In this document: one piece after another, positions 25,428-35,413 of the stretch
How positions within the stretch are numbered: the stretch's first letter is position 1
Layout of the letters: each line of letters opens with the position of its first letter
The notes under the pieces: model-generated
Told to the model about the DNA's origin: nothing
Database searches by the model: none
The model's input: the letters and a program-made list of their open reading frames with translations, nothing else
Translations under genes and position numbers: made by a program
Assembly (NCBI RefSeq): GCF_030915445.1
Contig: NZ_CP133264.1
Location: 2,170,001 to 2,234,000, forward strand
Length of the DNA: 64,000 nucleotides
DNA from: Clostridium sp. OS1-26
GTDB lineage: Bacteria > Bacillota > Clostridia > Clostridiales > Clostridiaceae
Direction: 5' to 3'

Positions 25428-27881
25428 ATGAGGAATGATAACTATGGAAACATCAACAAACAAAAGAACAAAAAGAGAGTAAAGAAACCTAAGAAAAAGA
25501 AACCAATTTCTAAGGCTTTATTAATTTTAACGTGGATAATTTTACTTATAACAGTTTTTAGTTTTAGCAAAATAAAAGGTGTATTTTCCTTATATATGGA
25601 TGCAAGTACTAAAGTTAAATCAATTTCAGCAGCTACTTTTAATAGTAGAGGTACTGTGTATATCTATGACAATAAGAAAGAAGTTATTGACAAGCTTTAT
25701 GATTCAAAAGATGTAGAGTATGTAAACTATGGACAGATTCCACAAGCAGTAATGCAATCCTTTGTAGCTATAGAGGATAAGGATTTCTTTAACCATCATG
25801 GAGTTAGTCTTAAGGCTATTACAAGAGCAGCATACTCTATGGTTAAAAACAAGGGAGAAATTACCCAAGGCGGAAGTACTATAACTCAACAACTAGCTAA
25901 AAATGTTTTTTTGACACAGCAACAATCTATGAAGAGAAAAGTTGAAGAGATGTTTATAGCACTAAAGTTAGAGAGAATGTATACTAAAGAACAAATACTT
26001 GAGTTTTATGTAAATAATATTTATTTTGCAAATGGAGCATACGGTATACAAGCTGCATCTAAAAAATATTTTAGCAAGGAAGTTAAAGAATTAGATTTAT
26101 CTCAAATAGCTTTTCTTGCAGCTATACCAAATAATCCAGAATATTATGATCCCCTAAAGAATGAAGGCAATACAATACAAAGAAGAAATTTAATATTATC
26201 TAAAATGCAGGAATGTAATTTTATTACTCAAGGTCAGTATGATGAGGCTGTAAATGAAAAAATAGCTTTAAATCCAGAAAAAACATATACAAAACAGAGC
26301 TATATTAGCTCATATGCAGTAGACTGTGCTGCAAAAGCATTAATGGAACAAAAGGGCTTTGAGTTTAGAAATAATTTTAAAAATGATAATGATAGGGAAA
26401 CTTATAATAAGAGCTACTCAGATTTATATACGGAATGTGTAAATGAAATATACAGAAATGGGTATAAAATCTATACATCAATAGATATGGAGAAACAAAA
26501 GTTGCTTCAGCAATCTATTGATAATAAACTATCTGATTTTACAAAACAGCAGAATGGCATATATTTACTGCAGGGTTCAGCTGTAACTATTGACAACAAA
26601 ACAGGCACAGTAGTTGCTATAGTTGGAGGTAGAACTTCAGATAAGAAGGATTACTTAAACAGAGCATTTCAATCTTTTAGACAACCAGGCTCAACTTTAA
26701 AGCCTCTTGTTGTCTATACTCCTTCTTTTGAGAAGGGGTTCTCACCTTCTAGTGTAATAGATGATAAGTACACTGAGGGAGGACCGCATAACAGTGGAGA
26801 TGCTTACTATGGTAATGTGACTTTAAGTTACGCTGTACAGCTATCTTTAAATACAGTTGCAAACCAAATTTTTAAACAAATAACTCCTGAGTATGGTATT
26901 TCGTTTTTAAAGTCAATGAATTTTAGTAAAATAGTTAAAAAGGATTACACTTTATCAACAGCATTAGGAGGACTAACAAATGGGGCTAGTACATTAGAAA
27001 TGGCATCCGGTTACTCTACTCTTGCGAGGACAGGGCAATATATTAATCCTACATGTATACAAGAAATAGTTGATTCTTCAGGCAATAAAATATACAAAAA
27101 CAGTTATAAAACAAAAGAAGTTTATACAAAGCAAGCAAGTACGTGGATGACAGATATACTAAAAGGAAGTATAGAGAATCCATGGGGAACGGCACACAAA
27201 TTAAAACTATCTAATATGACAGCTGCAGGAAAGACTGGAACAACAGACAACTCAAAGGATGGATGGTTTTGTGGGTATACTCCATACTACACTACTGCAG
27301 TATGGGTAGGTTATGATAATCCAAAAGAGTTGGACAATCTATATGGTGCTACATACCCTGGAGGTATATGGAAAGACTATATGGATAAAATACATCAAGG
27401 TTTAGATAATATAGACTTTGAAAGACCAAATGGTGTTCAAGAGTACAACGACGATGCTTTAAACAATGTACCTGTTGATAGTGAAACTCAAACAAATGAA
27501 CAAGGTTCTGCACAAGATGCAGTAAAGAAGTATGAAAGTTGTAAACTGGATACGTTAGAAGATATTAAATTAGCGGAGCAGCTTGAAAATGGAGCGACTA
27601 CTAGTGTTCAACAGCTAAAAGACTTAAATGCTAGAGAGCAGCTCTTAAGAAAAATATTAAACAGGAAAGCGGTAGTAACGCAAAGAAAAATTGAATTGCA
27701 GCAGGGTGGCAAGCAGACTGATGATAGTACAAATAATGGTACAAATAATGGTGTAAATAATAGTGCAACGCCTCCATCCAACACAGATACGCCTAATGGA
27801 GATACAAATAATAATAACAATGATGGCAGCGCTAATGGTGGGCAAAAAACAAGTACCAATAAGAATTCTAAGCAAAATTAA
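25428..27881 (+). CDS. Class A penicillin-binding protein (transglycosylase/transpeptidase)
   Basis: Builds and cross-links peptidoglycan outside the membrane. It has a basic cytoplasmic tail, then one membrane segment (about 29-48). The GT51 domain has catalytic Glu116 in AIEDKDFF, plus GGSTITQQLAKN and RKVEEMFIALKLE. The transpeptidase has STLK with Ser422, SLN 473-475 and KTGT 602-605. The last about 80 residues are an Asn/Thr/Gly-rich tail. 817 aa. The ribosome site is weak: GAGGGG is about 35 bases upstream, so the start is less certain than the gene. It is a PBP1a-type enzyme. Confidence 0.93.
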   Translation: MRNDNYGNINKQKNKKRVKKPKKKKPISKALLILTWIILLITVFSFSKIKGVFSLYMDASTKVKSISAATFNSRGTVYIYDNKKEVIDKLYDSKDVEYVNYGQIPQAVMQSFVAIEDKDFFNHHGVSLKAITRAAYSMVKNKGEITQGGSTITQQLAKNVFLTQQQSMKRKVEEMFIALKLERMYTKEQILEFYVNNIYFANGAYGIQAASKKYFSKEVKELDLSQIAFLAAIPNNPEYYDPLKNEGNTIQRRNLILSKMQECNFITQGQYDEAVNEKIALNPEKTYTKQSYISSYAVDCAAKALMEQKGFEFRNNFKNDNDRETYNKSYSDLYTECVNEIYRNGYKIYTSIDMEKQKLLQQSIDNKLSDFTKQQNGIYLLQGSAVTIDNKTGTVVAIVGGRTSDKKDYLNRAFQSFRQPGSTLKPLVVYTPSFEKGFSPSSVIDDKYTEGGPHNSGDAYYGNVTLSYAVQLSLNTVANQIFKQITPEYGISFLKSMNFSKIVKKDYTLSTALGGLTNGASTLEMASGYSTLARTGQYINPTCIQEIVDSSGNKIYKNSYKTKEVYTKQASTWMTDILKGSIENPWGTAHKLKLSNMTAAGKTGTTDNSKDGWFCGYTPYYTTAVWVGYDNPKELDNLYGATYPGGIWKDYMDKIHQGLDNIDFERPNGVQEYNDDALNNVPVDSETQTNEQGSAQDAVKKYESCKLDTLEDIKLAEQLENGATTSVQQLKDLNAREQLLRKILNRKAVVTQRKIELQQGGKQTDDSTNNGTNNGVNNSATPPSNTDTPNGDTNNNNNDGSANGGQKTSTNKNSKQN

Positions 27882-27903
27882 ATAATTTTTATTAATTAAA
27901 AAT

Positions 27904-27951
27904 AAAGAGCATTTCTAATCAGAAAAATTCTGAGGAGGATGCTCTTTGTTT
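27904..27951 (+). terminator. Terminator of the PBP gene
   Basis: AAAGAGCAT pairs with ATGCTCTTT, with an inner TCAGAA/TTCTGA stem, followed by GTTTATT. Confidence 0.75.
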
Positions 27952-28030
27952 ATTGTAAATAATGTAAAAATTTATAATTTATAATTTATAATCAAAATGC
28001 ATAAAATAAGAAAAATCGGAGGTGGTATAT

Positions 28031-28441
28031 ATGAAAAAGAAGATTATAAAGGTTTTTTTGTTATTTTTTTGTGTTACTAGTATATTCAATAGTATGACAT
28101 TCACAGTACATGCATACGACAATAAAAGTATATGTTATTTAAATACTGAAGAGAGTAAAGAGAAATTATATGAAGACTTATTATCCGCATTACTATTTCA
28201 GCATATAGACTATGCAATAGAAAATTATTATGGGAAGCCAAAACAATTTTCAAATCCTAAAATTTTAGAAATAAAAAGATTGGAAAAAGATTCATATTAT
28301 TTTGAAGCAACAATTCAAGTGGAAACTTTTGATGGATCAAAGAAATCAAATCCTTCTACTGATGTAATTACAATAAGAAATGATGATGGAGATATAGAAG
28401 TTACTAAATTTGAGCATAAAGATGCAGTTATTAAAAGTTGA
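28031..28441 (+). CDS. Secreted DUF3888-like protein
   Basis: 136 aa from ATG 28031 (GGAGGTGG just upstream; the earlier GTG lies inside the ribosome site). A basic, hydrophobic signal ends near VHA. The mature part includes IENYYGKPKQF, KILEIKRLEKDSYYFEATIQ and a terminal DIEVTKFEH, which resemble DUF3888 proteins of Bacillus and Clostridium. No activity is known for that family. It may belong to the envelope, being next to the PBP gene, but it has its own transcription signals. Family assignment is from memory of the pattern. Confidence 0.68.
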   Translation: MKKKIIKVFLLFFCVTSIFNSMTFTVHAYDNKSICYLNTEESKEKLYEDLLSALLFQHIDYAIENYYGKPKQFSNPKILEIKRLEKDSYYFEATIQVETFDGSKKSNPSTDVITIRNDDGDIEVTKFEHKDAVIKS

Positions 28442-28457
28442 TAACAGAGTTACAATT

Positions 28458-28494
28458 AATAATCCCCCGATGAATTAGTTGGGGGATTATTTTT
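28458..28494. terminator. Bidirectional terminator
   Basis: AATAATCCCCC pairs with GGGGGATTATT, followed by TTTG, between convergent genes. Confidence 0.88.
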
Positions 28495-28502
28495 GAATTA
28501 CT

Positions 28503-28904
28503 TTACATTATCTTATAATATTTAGGTTGCCTTACTATGCTTTGACCTGTCTTTACAAAATAACCTCCTATAATTAGTGTTGTTAAAATTATCAATCCAT
28601 TAATTATATATCTTCTAGCATCAAGAATATATATGTTTTGACTCCTGTTAACACTAATAATTAATAAAATAATAAATATAAACCCAACTAGGATGAACAT
28701 TTTCCCAACTGTACGTTTCCAAACTTTTAAGTTATTTTTAGCTAGACTAGTCATACCAATAAAACTTATGAATGATAGAATTATATATTTTATGAATAAA
28801 TTTGATTTATTTAAGGAAAATGTGGTTAGTAGTAAAAATGAAACACCAGCAACAAAGAAAAGGCACATAAATATAACTGCTAGAATAACTTGTGAACGTC
28901 TCAA
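28503..28904 (-). CDS. Small integral membrane protein, function unknown
   Basis: About 133 aa with four predicted membrane segments (near 5-28, 38-56, 68-86 and 105-122) separated by short basic loops. It ends in a basic tail (KYYKIM). TTG 28904 is chosen because AAAAGGAG is 8 bases away; the GTG at 28913 overlaps that site. No domain is recognised. Single gene, convergent with the DUF3888-like gene. Confidence 0.6.
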   Translation of the reverse strand: MRRSQVILAVIFMCLFFVAGVSFLLLTTFSLNKSNLFIKYIILSFISFIGMTSLAKNNLKVWKRTVGKMFILVGFIFIILLIISVNRSQNIYILDARRYIINGLIILTTLIIGGYFVKTGQSIVRQPKYYKIM

Positions 28905-29150
28905 TAATATCACTCCTTTTATTAGACTAACATATTATTTTATTCTGTATATATAAAATATAATACTACATTTACAATTATTTGTTAATATATGGAAATA
29001 AAAATATGCTATTTATATAATAGATATTTAAATTAGTATAATAAGTTTTTATAATATGAAAATTGTAAAAATTATCATAATAGTGTATTATGATTATGAG
29101 TGTTTTACTATTAATAAATATAAAGGTTAAATGCTTTGGGAGGCATTAAT

Positions 29151-30134
29151 ATGATTTTTATTAAAAATGAAAATACCAATCCGTATATAAACCATGCTAT
29201 TGAAGAATATGTATTAAAAAATTTTAATGAGGATTGTTTCATGCTTTGGAGAAATGACCCATGTATACTAATTGGAAAGCATCAAAACACTCTTTCGGAA
29301 ATAAACATTGACTATGTAAATAATCATAAACTTCCTGTAGTTAGAAGGGTCACTGGAGGAGGCGCTATTTTCAATGATTTGGGTAATCTAAATTTTACTT
29401 TTATATCCAACAACGGTAAGAATCAATTTGCGGACTTTAAAAAGTTTACATATCCTATAATACAAGCTTTAAAAAAGCTATCTATAAATGCAGAGTTATC
29501 TGGCAGAAATGACCTAACTATTGATGGGAAAAAGTTTTCAGGAAATGCTCAGTACAGTTATAAAAATAAAATACTTCATCACGGAAGCATTTTATTTTCA
29601 GCAGATATGAGTAATTTAGTACAAGCATTGAAAGTAAAAGATATAAAATTTCAAGATAAAGCAGTAAAATCAGTTGGAAGCAGAGTTGCCAATATAAAAG
29701 AACACCTTAAGAAAGATATGAGTGTCATAGAGTTTAAAAATTTTATAATAGAATCTGTTATGAATGACCAGAAAAATGCAAGGCTTCATGAATTCACAGA
29801 AGAAGAATGGAATGAAATCCAAAAGATATCAGATGAAAAATATGCTACCTGGCAATGGAATTATGGAAATTCGCCCCAATTTAATTATTCTAATGAAAAG
29901 AAATTCAAAGGTGGAATTGTTCAAGTAAATATAAATGTACATAAAGGATTAATAAAAGATATAAAAATATATGGAGATTTTTTCAGTGAAAAGGAAATAA
30001 ATGAACTTGAAGAACTTTTAAAAGATGTAAAATATTTGAGAGGTGAAGTGATTAATGTTTTAGACATAGTTGATATAGAAAAGTATATGATCAACGTCTC
30101 TAAAGAAAATTTATTGGAAATTATATTTGGTTAA
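29151..30134 (+). CDS. lplA: Lipoate-protein ligase A
   Basis: Attaches free lipoate to E2 or H-protein lysines via lipoyl-AMP. Motifs [20 protein letters not shown] (about 67-86) and [18 protein letters not shown] with the catalytic Lys are clear; HHGSILF follows. It has a C-terminal accessory domain, about 327 aa. GGGAGG is 7 bases before ATG 29151. lipA follows 29 bp later, so the cell can both scavenge and make lipoate. Confidence 0.92.
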   Translation: MIFIKNENTNPYINHAIEEYVLKNFNEDCFMLWRNDPCILIGKHQNTLSEINIDYVNNHKLPVVRRVTGGGAIFNDLGNLNFTFISNNGKNQFADFKKFTYPIIQALKKLSINAELSGRNDLTIDGKKFSGNAQYSYKNKILHHGSILFSADMSNLVQALKVKDIKFQDKAVKSVGSRVANIKEHLKKDMSVIEFKNFIIESVMNDQKNARLHEFTEEEWNEIQKISDEKYATWQWNYGNSPQFNYSNEKKFKGGIVQVNINVHKGLIKDIKIYGDFFSEKEINELEELLKDVKYLRGEVINVLDIVDIEKYMINVSKENLLEIIFG

Positions 30135-30163
30135 ATATAACTAAAGGATTTGAGGTGTATATT

Positions 30164-31012
30164 ATGTATGAGAGAAAACCTGAATGGCTAAGAGTTAGAA
30201 TTAGAGGGGGAGAAATGTCTGAAGATGTACATGAGGTATTAAAAAAATATTCTCTTAATACTGTTTGTACAGAAGCAAATTGTCCTAATAGAATGGAATG
30301 TTATAATAAAAGAACTGCTACATTTATGATTTTAGGGAAAAATTGTACACGTAATTGTACTTTTTGTAATGTTACAAAAAAAGAGCCAGAGGCAGTTGAT
30401 GTAAATGAACCAGTTCACGTAGCTAAAGCTGTAGAAAAGTTGAATTTAAAGCATGCGGTAATAACATCTGTTACTAGAGATGACCTTGAAGATGGTGGAT
30501 CAGCTCATTTTGCAGAAGTGATAAAAGAGATAAGAAAACTAAATAAGGGTGTAACTATAGAAGTTTTAATACCAGATTTTAATGGTGATGAACAGGCCTT
30601 GAAAAATGTAGTAGTTGCAAAGCCAGACGTTATAAACCATAATGTAGAGACAGCGCCGTCTTTATATAAAAAGGTCAGACCTATGGCTATTTATAAGCGA
30701 TCCTTAGAGTTATTAGCTAATGTAAAAAACATAGATAATTCCATTTTAACTAAATCAGGATTTATGTTAGGGTTAGGTGAAACAGAGGAAGACGTAATAG
30801 GTATATTGAAGGATTTAAGAGATGTTAAGTGTGATATTGTAACAATTGGGCAGTACTTAGCACCTTCATCAAAGCATCATCCTATTATAGAATATGTTCA
30901 TCCAGATATATTTAAAAAATATGAAACTATAGGCTTGGAAATGGGTTTTAAACATGTAGCTTCAGCACCATTAGTTAGAAGCTCATATCACGCTGAAGAG
31001 GTTTTTAAATAG
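30164..31012 (+). CDS. lipA: Lipoyl synthase, radical SAM
   Basis: Inserts two sulfurs into protein-bound octanoate. The auxiliary cluster motif is [12 protein letters not shown] (C-x4-C-x5-C); the radical SAM motif is CTRNCTFC. The conserved C-terminal RSSY serine ligand is present in [12 protein letters not shown]. About 282 aa. ATG 30164 follows GAGGTG. It forms a two-gene unit with lplA. No octanoyltransferase lipB or glycine-cleavage genes are visible nearby. Confidence 0.95.
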   Translation: MYERKPEWLRVRIRGGEMSEDVHEVLKKYSLNTVCTEANCPNRMECYNKRTATFMILGKNCTRNCTFCNVTKKEPEAVDVNEPVHVAKAVEKLNLKHAVITSVTRDDLEDGGSAHFAEVIKEIRKLNKGVTIEVLIPDFNGDEQALKNVVVAKPDVINHNVETAPSLYKKVRPMAIYKRSLELLANVKNIDNSILTKSGFMLGLGETEEDVIGILKDLRDVKCDIVTIGQYLAPSSKHHPIIEYVHPDIFKKYETIGLEMGFKHVASAPLVRSSYHAEEVFK

Positions 31013-31035
31013 TTTCATAATGAAATAAAAAGATG

Positions 31036-31087
31036 AATTTTCTCAAAATGATACTGATTTTGTATCGTTTTGAGAAAATTTTTATTC
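31036..31087 (+). terminator. Terminator of lplA-lipA
   Basis: AATTTTCTCAAAATGATAC pairs with GTATCGTTTTGAGAAAATT (one G-T pair), then TTTATTC. Confidence 0.9.
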
Positions 31088-31182
31088 TAAAGCACTGAAA
31101 AACTCATTAATGCACTTGGTATAAAACTTGCTTCATATAGATAATAAAGAAAATTAGAAGAGGGTTTTAGGGGGTTTTTATT

Positions 31183-32178
31183 ATGCACATTCCAGATAAT
31201 TATTTGAGTCCATCAACTTGCGCAGTTATAGGAACAGTAATGCTGCCAGTATGGGCTAGAGCAGTAAAGAAAGTAAAGGCAGAAGTAAGTAAGAGAAAAA
31301 TGCCTATATTAGGTGTTTGTGCAGCAGTATCTTTTTTAGCTATGATGTTTAATATTCCAGTACCAGGAGGAACTACTGCCCACGCAGTTGGTGCAGTTTT
31401 AATAGCTATATTAGTAGGACCTTATGCAGCATGCATATCTGTTACAATAGCACTGCTAATCCAAGCCTTATTCTTTGGCGATGGAGGTATACTAGCACTT
31501 GGTGCTAACTGTTTTAACATGGCTTTTGTTATGCCATTCTTAGGATATTATATATATAATTTTATAAAAACTAGAGTAAAAAGTGATAAGGGAGATTATA
31601 TAGCAGCCTTTGTTGCAGGTTATGTTGGAATATTGGCAGCAGCGTTTTTTACAGCTATTGAATTTGGTATACAACCACTTTTATTCAAGGATGCAGCAGG
31701 TGCAGCTATTTACTGTCCTTATGGACTAAATATATCTATACCGGCTATGGTGCTGCCTCATTTACTTGTTGGAGTTTTAGAAGGAGCAGTTACTGCAGGC
31801 GTTTACTCATACGTTAAGAAGATGTCACCAGGAGTTATATATGAAGGCAAAGCTACAAATAAAAAATCTCTATATGGGTTACTTGCTGCAATGATAATTC
31901 TCTCTCCTATAGGTTTATTAGCTACAGGAACTGCTTGGGGAGAATGGGGCGCAGATGAGATAAAAGGGCTGGTAGGATATGTACCAAAGGCGTTTGAAAA
32001 TGGATTTAGTTTTAATGCTATAGCACCGGATTATGCTATAGGTGGCATAAATGAAGTAATAGGTTATATTATATCTGCAGCCGCTGGTGTTGCTATTCTT
32101 CTAATAATATTTAAGATACTAAGCTCAACTAAGAAAGAGCAAATTGCTAGCAGCAATAAAGCAGAAAATATTTCATAG
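31183..32178 (+). CDS. CbiM/NikM-type cobalt or nickel ECF transporter component
   Basis: Substrate-binding membrane subunit of a cobalt/nickel ECF importer. It begins MHIPDNYLSPSTC, the metal-binding N-terminus with His2 that defines CbiM/NikM. Six or seven membrane segments follow, including PVPGGTTAHAVGA and GDGGILALGANCFNMA. The C-terminal extension (about 215-331) with one more membrane helix resembles a fused CbiN/NikN part. No CbiQ or CbiO genes follow and no cobalamin riboswitch precedes it. Cobalt versus nickel cannot be decided. Confidence 0.88.
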   Translation: MHIPDNYLSPSTCAVIGTVMLPVWARAVKKVKAEVSKRKMPILGVCAAVSFLAMMFNIPVPGGTTAHAVGAVLIAILVGPYAACISVTIALLIQALFFGDGGILALGANCFNMAFVMPFLGYYIYNFIKTRVKSDKGDYIAAFVAGYVGILAAAFFTAIEFGIQPLLFKDAAGAAIYCPYGLNISIPAMVLPHLLVGVLEGAVTAGVYSYVKKMSPGVIYEGKATNKKSLYGLLAAMIILSPIGLLATGTAWGEWGADEIKGLVGYVPKAFENGFSFNAIAPDYAIGGINEVIGYIISAAAGVAILLIIFKILSSTKKEQIASSNKAENIS

Positions 32179-32186
32179 ATTAAAAT

Positions 32187-32232
32187 AAAAAATAGTATGA
32201 TGCTATATAGTTATAGCACCATACTATTTTTT
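32187..32232. terminator. Bidirectional terminator
   Basis: AAAAAATAGTATG pairs with CATACTATTTTTT, with an inner TGCTATA/TATAGCA stem, between cbiM and a convergent MCP gene. Confidence 0.9.
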
Positions 32233-32246
32233 AATATTTGCTTTAA

Positions 32247-33914
32247 TTAAGCCTTAAAGCCGGAGACCTTATCGTATAGTTGCTGAGCGAGTTCCGATAA
32301 TTGTGATACACTAGCTGCAACCTGTTGTACAGAGGCTGTTTGTTCCTCTACTGCTGCTGCCATGCTTTGAGTATCTTCTGAATTCTTACCAGCTATATTA
32401 GAAATACTTGAGGCTGTTGATTTTATATTATTAAATTCGTCAGTGATTTCCTTATTTATTTTGGTTACATTTTGAACACCTGAATAAGTATCATTGGCTT
32501 TTTGAACAATAGAGTTCAAGGAATCACTACATTTTTTCATAAGTTCTACTTCTTTTTGAACCTCCTCAACACTACTTTTCATGTTATTTTTAGTTGTATA
32601 GGTTTCGCTTTGTATATTTTTAATAATAGGTATTATCTGCTTTGTAGCATTAGCAGTTTGGTCTGCTAGTTTTCTCACCTCATCAGCAACAACAGCAAAT
32701 CCTTTTCCAAGTTCACCAGCTCTTGCAGCTTCAATTGATGCATTGAGAGCTAATAAGTTTGTTTGATCTGATATGTCCGTAATGAGCTCTATTATTCTGC
32801 CTATTTCCTTGGAACTCTCTTCTAAAGAGCTTAATCTTTCAGAAACTTCATTTGAGGTACTTGATATTATATTTAGTTGAACAACAGAAGCTTCTAAATC
32901 CTTGTTTCCAGATAAAGCTTCCTTTTCTGTTTGTAAAGAATGTTTAAGAACATCATCAATTATTAAGGCAATATTATCTATTTTGCCTGAGAGAATATTT
33001 ACTTTATCAAGTAAATTGTTAACTTGATTTGTTTGGTGCATACTACCTTCTGAGACCTCTTGTGCAGATACCGCTATAGTCTCAGTAGCTTGGCTGTTCT
33101 GGTAACTAATGTCGGATATTTGTTCTGACGTATCCTTAACGCTTCTTGATGCAGAACTGACAGATAATATAATTTGATGTATATTTTCTATAAATATATT
33201 AAACCATTTTGCTAATTGACCGATTTCATCTGCTGAATTTATACTTATTCTTTTAGTTAAATCGCCGTTGCCACCAGCTATGTCTTTCATTCTGTCTGTT
33301 AAATTCTGAAGTGGATTTATTATAGTTTTTCTTACAGTAAAAATAGAGGATATAATAATAATTAATGCTATTACGAGAAATGCACTGCTTAATTCCTTTG
33401 ACAACATAACTTTCATGTTAGAATTATTATCTAACATGAAAACAGCTTCATTAATATTATTTACAATATTATTTATATTTTCATTTATATAGGTTAAAGA
33501 GCTTTGCTGTGAAGATAAGTCAGGGGAGTTAATTATGTTTGCATATTCTTTTTTGAAATTTTGCCAGTCGCCATTAATTTTTTTTATTTTTTCTAGAATA
33601 GCGGCATCATTACAGGCTGTAAGTTTAAGATCCTTGTCCCCTTTTTCAAGTCCTACTAATATTTTTTCGAATTGCGCAATTTCCTTCTGCATATCTGACT
33701 TTATCTTATCTTTTTTAGTGATATCCTTCTCGCTTATAAATTGATTAGCCATATAAGCTAGCTTATAGCTTCTCATCCTTTCACTTCCAGAAAGGTTTAT
33801 AGCTGAAGCATCACCTTTTAAATTATTAAAGGTAACAAAATTAGTGGTAACAATAGAAATTATAAGCAATGAAAGAAAAAATAATATTAAATTTAATTTC
33901 GTGTTTATTTTCAA
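32247..33914 (-). CDS. MCP with PilJ/NarX-like sensor domain
   Basis: 555-aa chemoreceptor. Membrane segments at about 8-28 and 172-193 bracket an outside domain that starts [20 protein letters not shown], very like the P-box of NarX/NarQ and the PilJ sensor. HAMP (about 195-248) follows. The signalling tip is [20 protein letters not shown] then [19 protein letters not shown]. Without the CheR-tethering pentapeptide. A nitrate- or nitrite-type ligand is possible by similarity of the P-box; it is not proven. Single gene. Confidence 0.9.
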   Translation of the reverse strand: MKINTKLNLILFFLSLLIISIVTTNFVTFNNLKGDASAINLSGSERMRSYKLAYMANQFISEKDITKKDKIKSDMQKEIAQFEKILVGLEKGDKDLKLTACNDAAILEKIKKINGDWQNFKKEYANIINSPDLSSQQSSLTYINENINNIVNNINEAVFMLDNNSNMKVMLSKELSSAFLVIALIIIISSIFTVRKTIINPLQNLTDRMKDIAGGNGDLTKRISINSADEIGQLAKWFNIFIENIHQIILSVSSASRSVKDTSEQISDISYQNSQATETIAVSAQEVSEGSMHQTNQVNNLLDKVNILSGKIDNIALIIDDVLKHSLQTEKEALSGNKDLEASVVQLNIISSTSNEVSERLSSLEESSKEIGRIIELITDISDQTNLLALNASIEAARAGELGKGFAVVADEVRKLADQTANATKQIIPIIKNIQSETYTTKNNMKSSVEEVQKEVELMKKCSDSLNSIVQKANDTYSGVQNVTKINKEITDEFNNIKSTASSISNIAGKNSEDTQSMAAAVEEQTASVQQVAASVSQLSELAQQLYDKVSGFKA

Positions 33915-34151
33915 GTAATATACCTCCTAATATATCTTATTACTGTATAATCATTATTATAAAATTACTCTTACAGTATATAAATATTATATTATTAATT
34001 GTTAAATATAAAAAGCATTTTGTAATAATAAAAATATAAAATAATATTTTTATTAGAAAATGTAATAATGGATTATTAAGGTTTATGTTATTATATTAAT
34101 TGTAGAATAATATTAAGTTTATATAATGGTGAAGCTAAAGGAGGAAAAGAT

Positions 34152-35222
34152 ATGAATAACTATAAATCAGTGCTACAAGCAATAACGGCGGCGTTACTAT
34201 TTGGAGCCAGTGCGCCCATATCAAAACTGCTTTTAGGATCAATAGATCCTGTGCCTTTAGCTGCATTTTTATATATTGGCAGTGGAATAGGATTAATAAT
34301 TTTTAAAATTATAGAGAGATGTATAAATAAGAGTGAGAATAGAGAAGCACCACTTAGTAAAAAGGATATACCTTGGCTAATAACAGCAGTATTTTTGGGA
34401 GGCGTGGTTGCACCAATAATTCTCATGAACAGTCTTAAGGTAACGCCAGCATCTACAGCATCATTACTTTTAAATTTTGAAGGTGTTGCTACTACACTAA
34501 TAGCAGCTTGTTTTTTTAAGGAAAGTGTAGGGAAAAGAATTTGGATTGCAATTATAATGATTACATTATCTACTGTAATATTGTCATGGGATTTTAGCAA
34601 TCAGTGGGGATTTTCCTTAGGAGCAATAGGAGTAGTAATTGCGTGCCTTTGTTGGGGAATAGATAATAATTTTACAGGAAAGATATCATTAAAGGATCCT
34701 TTTTCAATTGTTATCATAAAAGGCATTGGAGCAGGTTCTTTTTCGTTAATCTTATCATTATTGTTGAAAAGCAATTTTCCAAGTATAAAAATAATAGCAG
34801 GATCTATGATTCTCGGGTGTTTTAGCTATGGCTTTAGCATTGTACTTTTTGTATTAGCTTTGAGAGGATTAGGAAGTGCTAGAACTAGTGCTTTATTTGG
34901 GACGGCACCATTCATTGGTGCGATATTATCATTTATATTATTTAATGAAAGGATAAGTATAACCTTCATTGCAGCTTTACCTCTAATGATTATTGGTGCA
35001 ATTTTGCTTCTGAGAGAAAAGCATGATCATGAGCACTTGCATAGAGCTGTTATGCATGAGCACAGACACTGTCATGGTGATGGACATCATGAGCATCTAC
35101 ATAAAGAAGAAATTGCTGATGACTTTTATCATTCCCACATCCATACTCACGAATCAATAATGCATAATCATTCTCATACCCCAGATATTCATCATAAACA
35201 CGACCATGATAATTGTAACTAA
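34152..35222 (+). CDS. EamA-family (DMT) transporter with His-rich C-terminal tail
   Basis: Ten-helix drug/metabolite transporter: LFGASAPISKLLLGSIDPVP opens the first EamA repeat; the second includes GIDNNFTGKISLKDP and SALFGTAPFIGAILSF with FNERIS. After helix ten (about 285) comes a 70-residue tail with over 20 histidines in HEH, HDH and HSHIHTHE clusters, absent from ordinary EamA proteins. Such tails bind Zn, Ni or Co. GGAGGAAAAGAT precedes the ATG. Substrate unknown; metal handling or metal-regulated export is an inference. Confidence 0.88.
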   Translation: MNNYKSVLQAITAALLFGASAPISKLLLGSIDPVPLAAFLYIGSGIGLIIFKIIERCINKSENREAPLSKKDIPWLITAVFLGGVVAPIILMNSLKVTPASTASLLLNFEGVATTLIAACFFKESVGKRIWIAIIMITLSTVILSWDFSNQWGFSLGAIGVVIACLCWGIDNNFTGKISLKDPFSIVIIKGIGAGSFSLILSLLLKSNFPSIKIIAGSMILGCFSYGFSIVLFVLALRGLGSARTSALFGTAPFIGAILSFILFNERISITFIAALPLMIIGAILLLREKHDHEHLHRAVMHEHRHCHGDGHHEHLHKEEIADDFYHSHIHTHESIMHNHSHTPDIHHKHDHDNCN

Positions 35223-35413
35223 AAATACTTAAAAGTGTAGATAATTTATTATATAATTTAATTACAGTGTTAAATTCATAAAAAGAAAGTTAACTATGAA
35301 TAAGATTCATAATATAAATTAAGTATAGTAAAATTATTTGATAATATTAATACCAAAAACAGATAAAAGTAAACTTTATATTAATGCTTATATTGAGAAA
35401 TGGGGACATTATT

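Noticed and set aside
27608..27875. Minus-strand frames rich in Val, Leu and Ile opposite the PBP tail
   Set aside because: They are the shadow of the Asn/Thr/Gly repeat codons of the PBP C-terminus.
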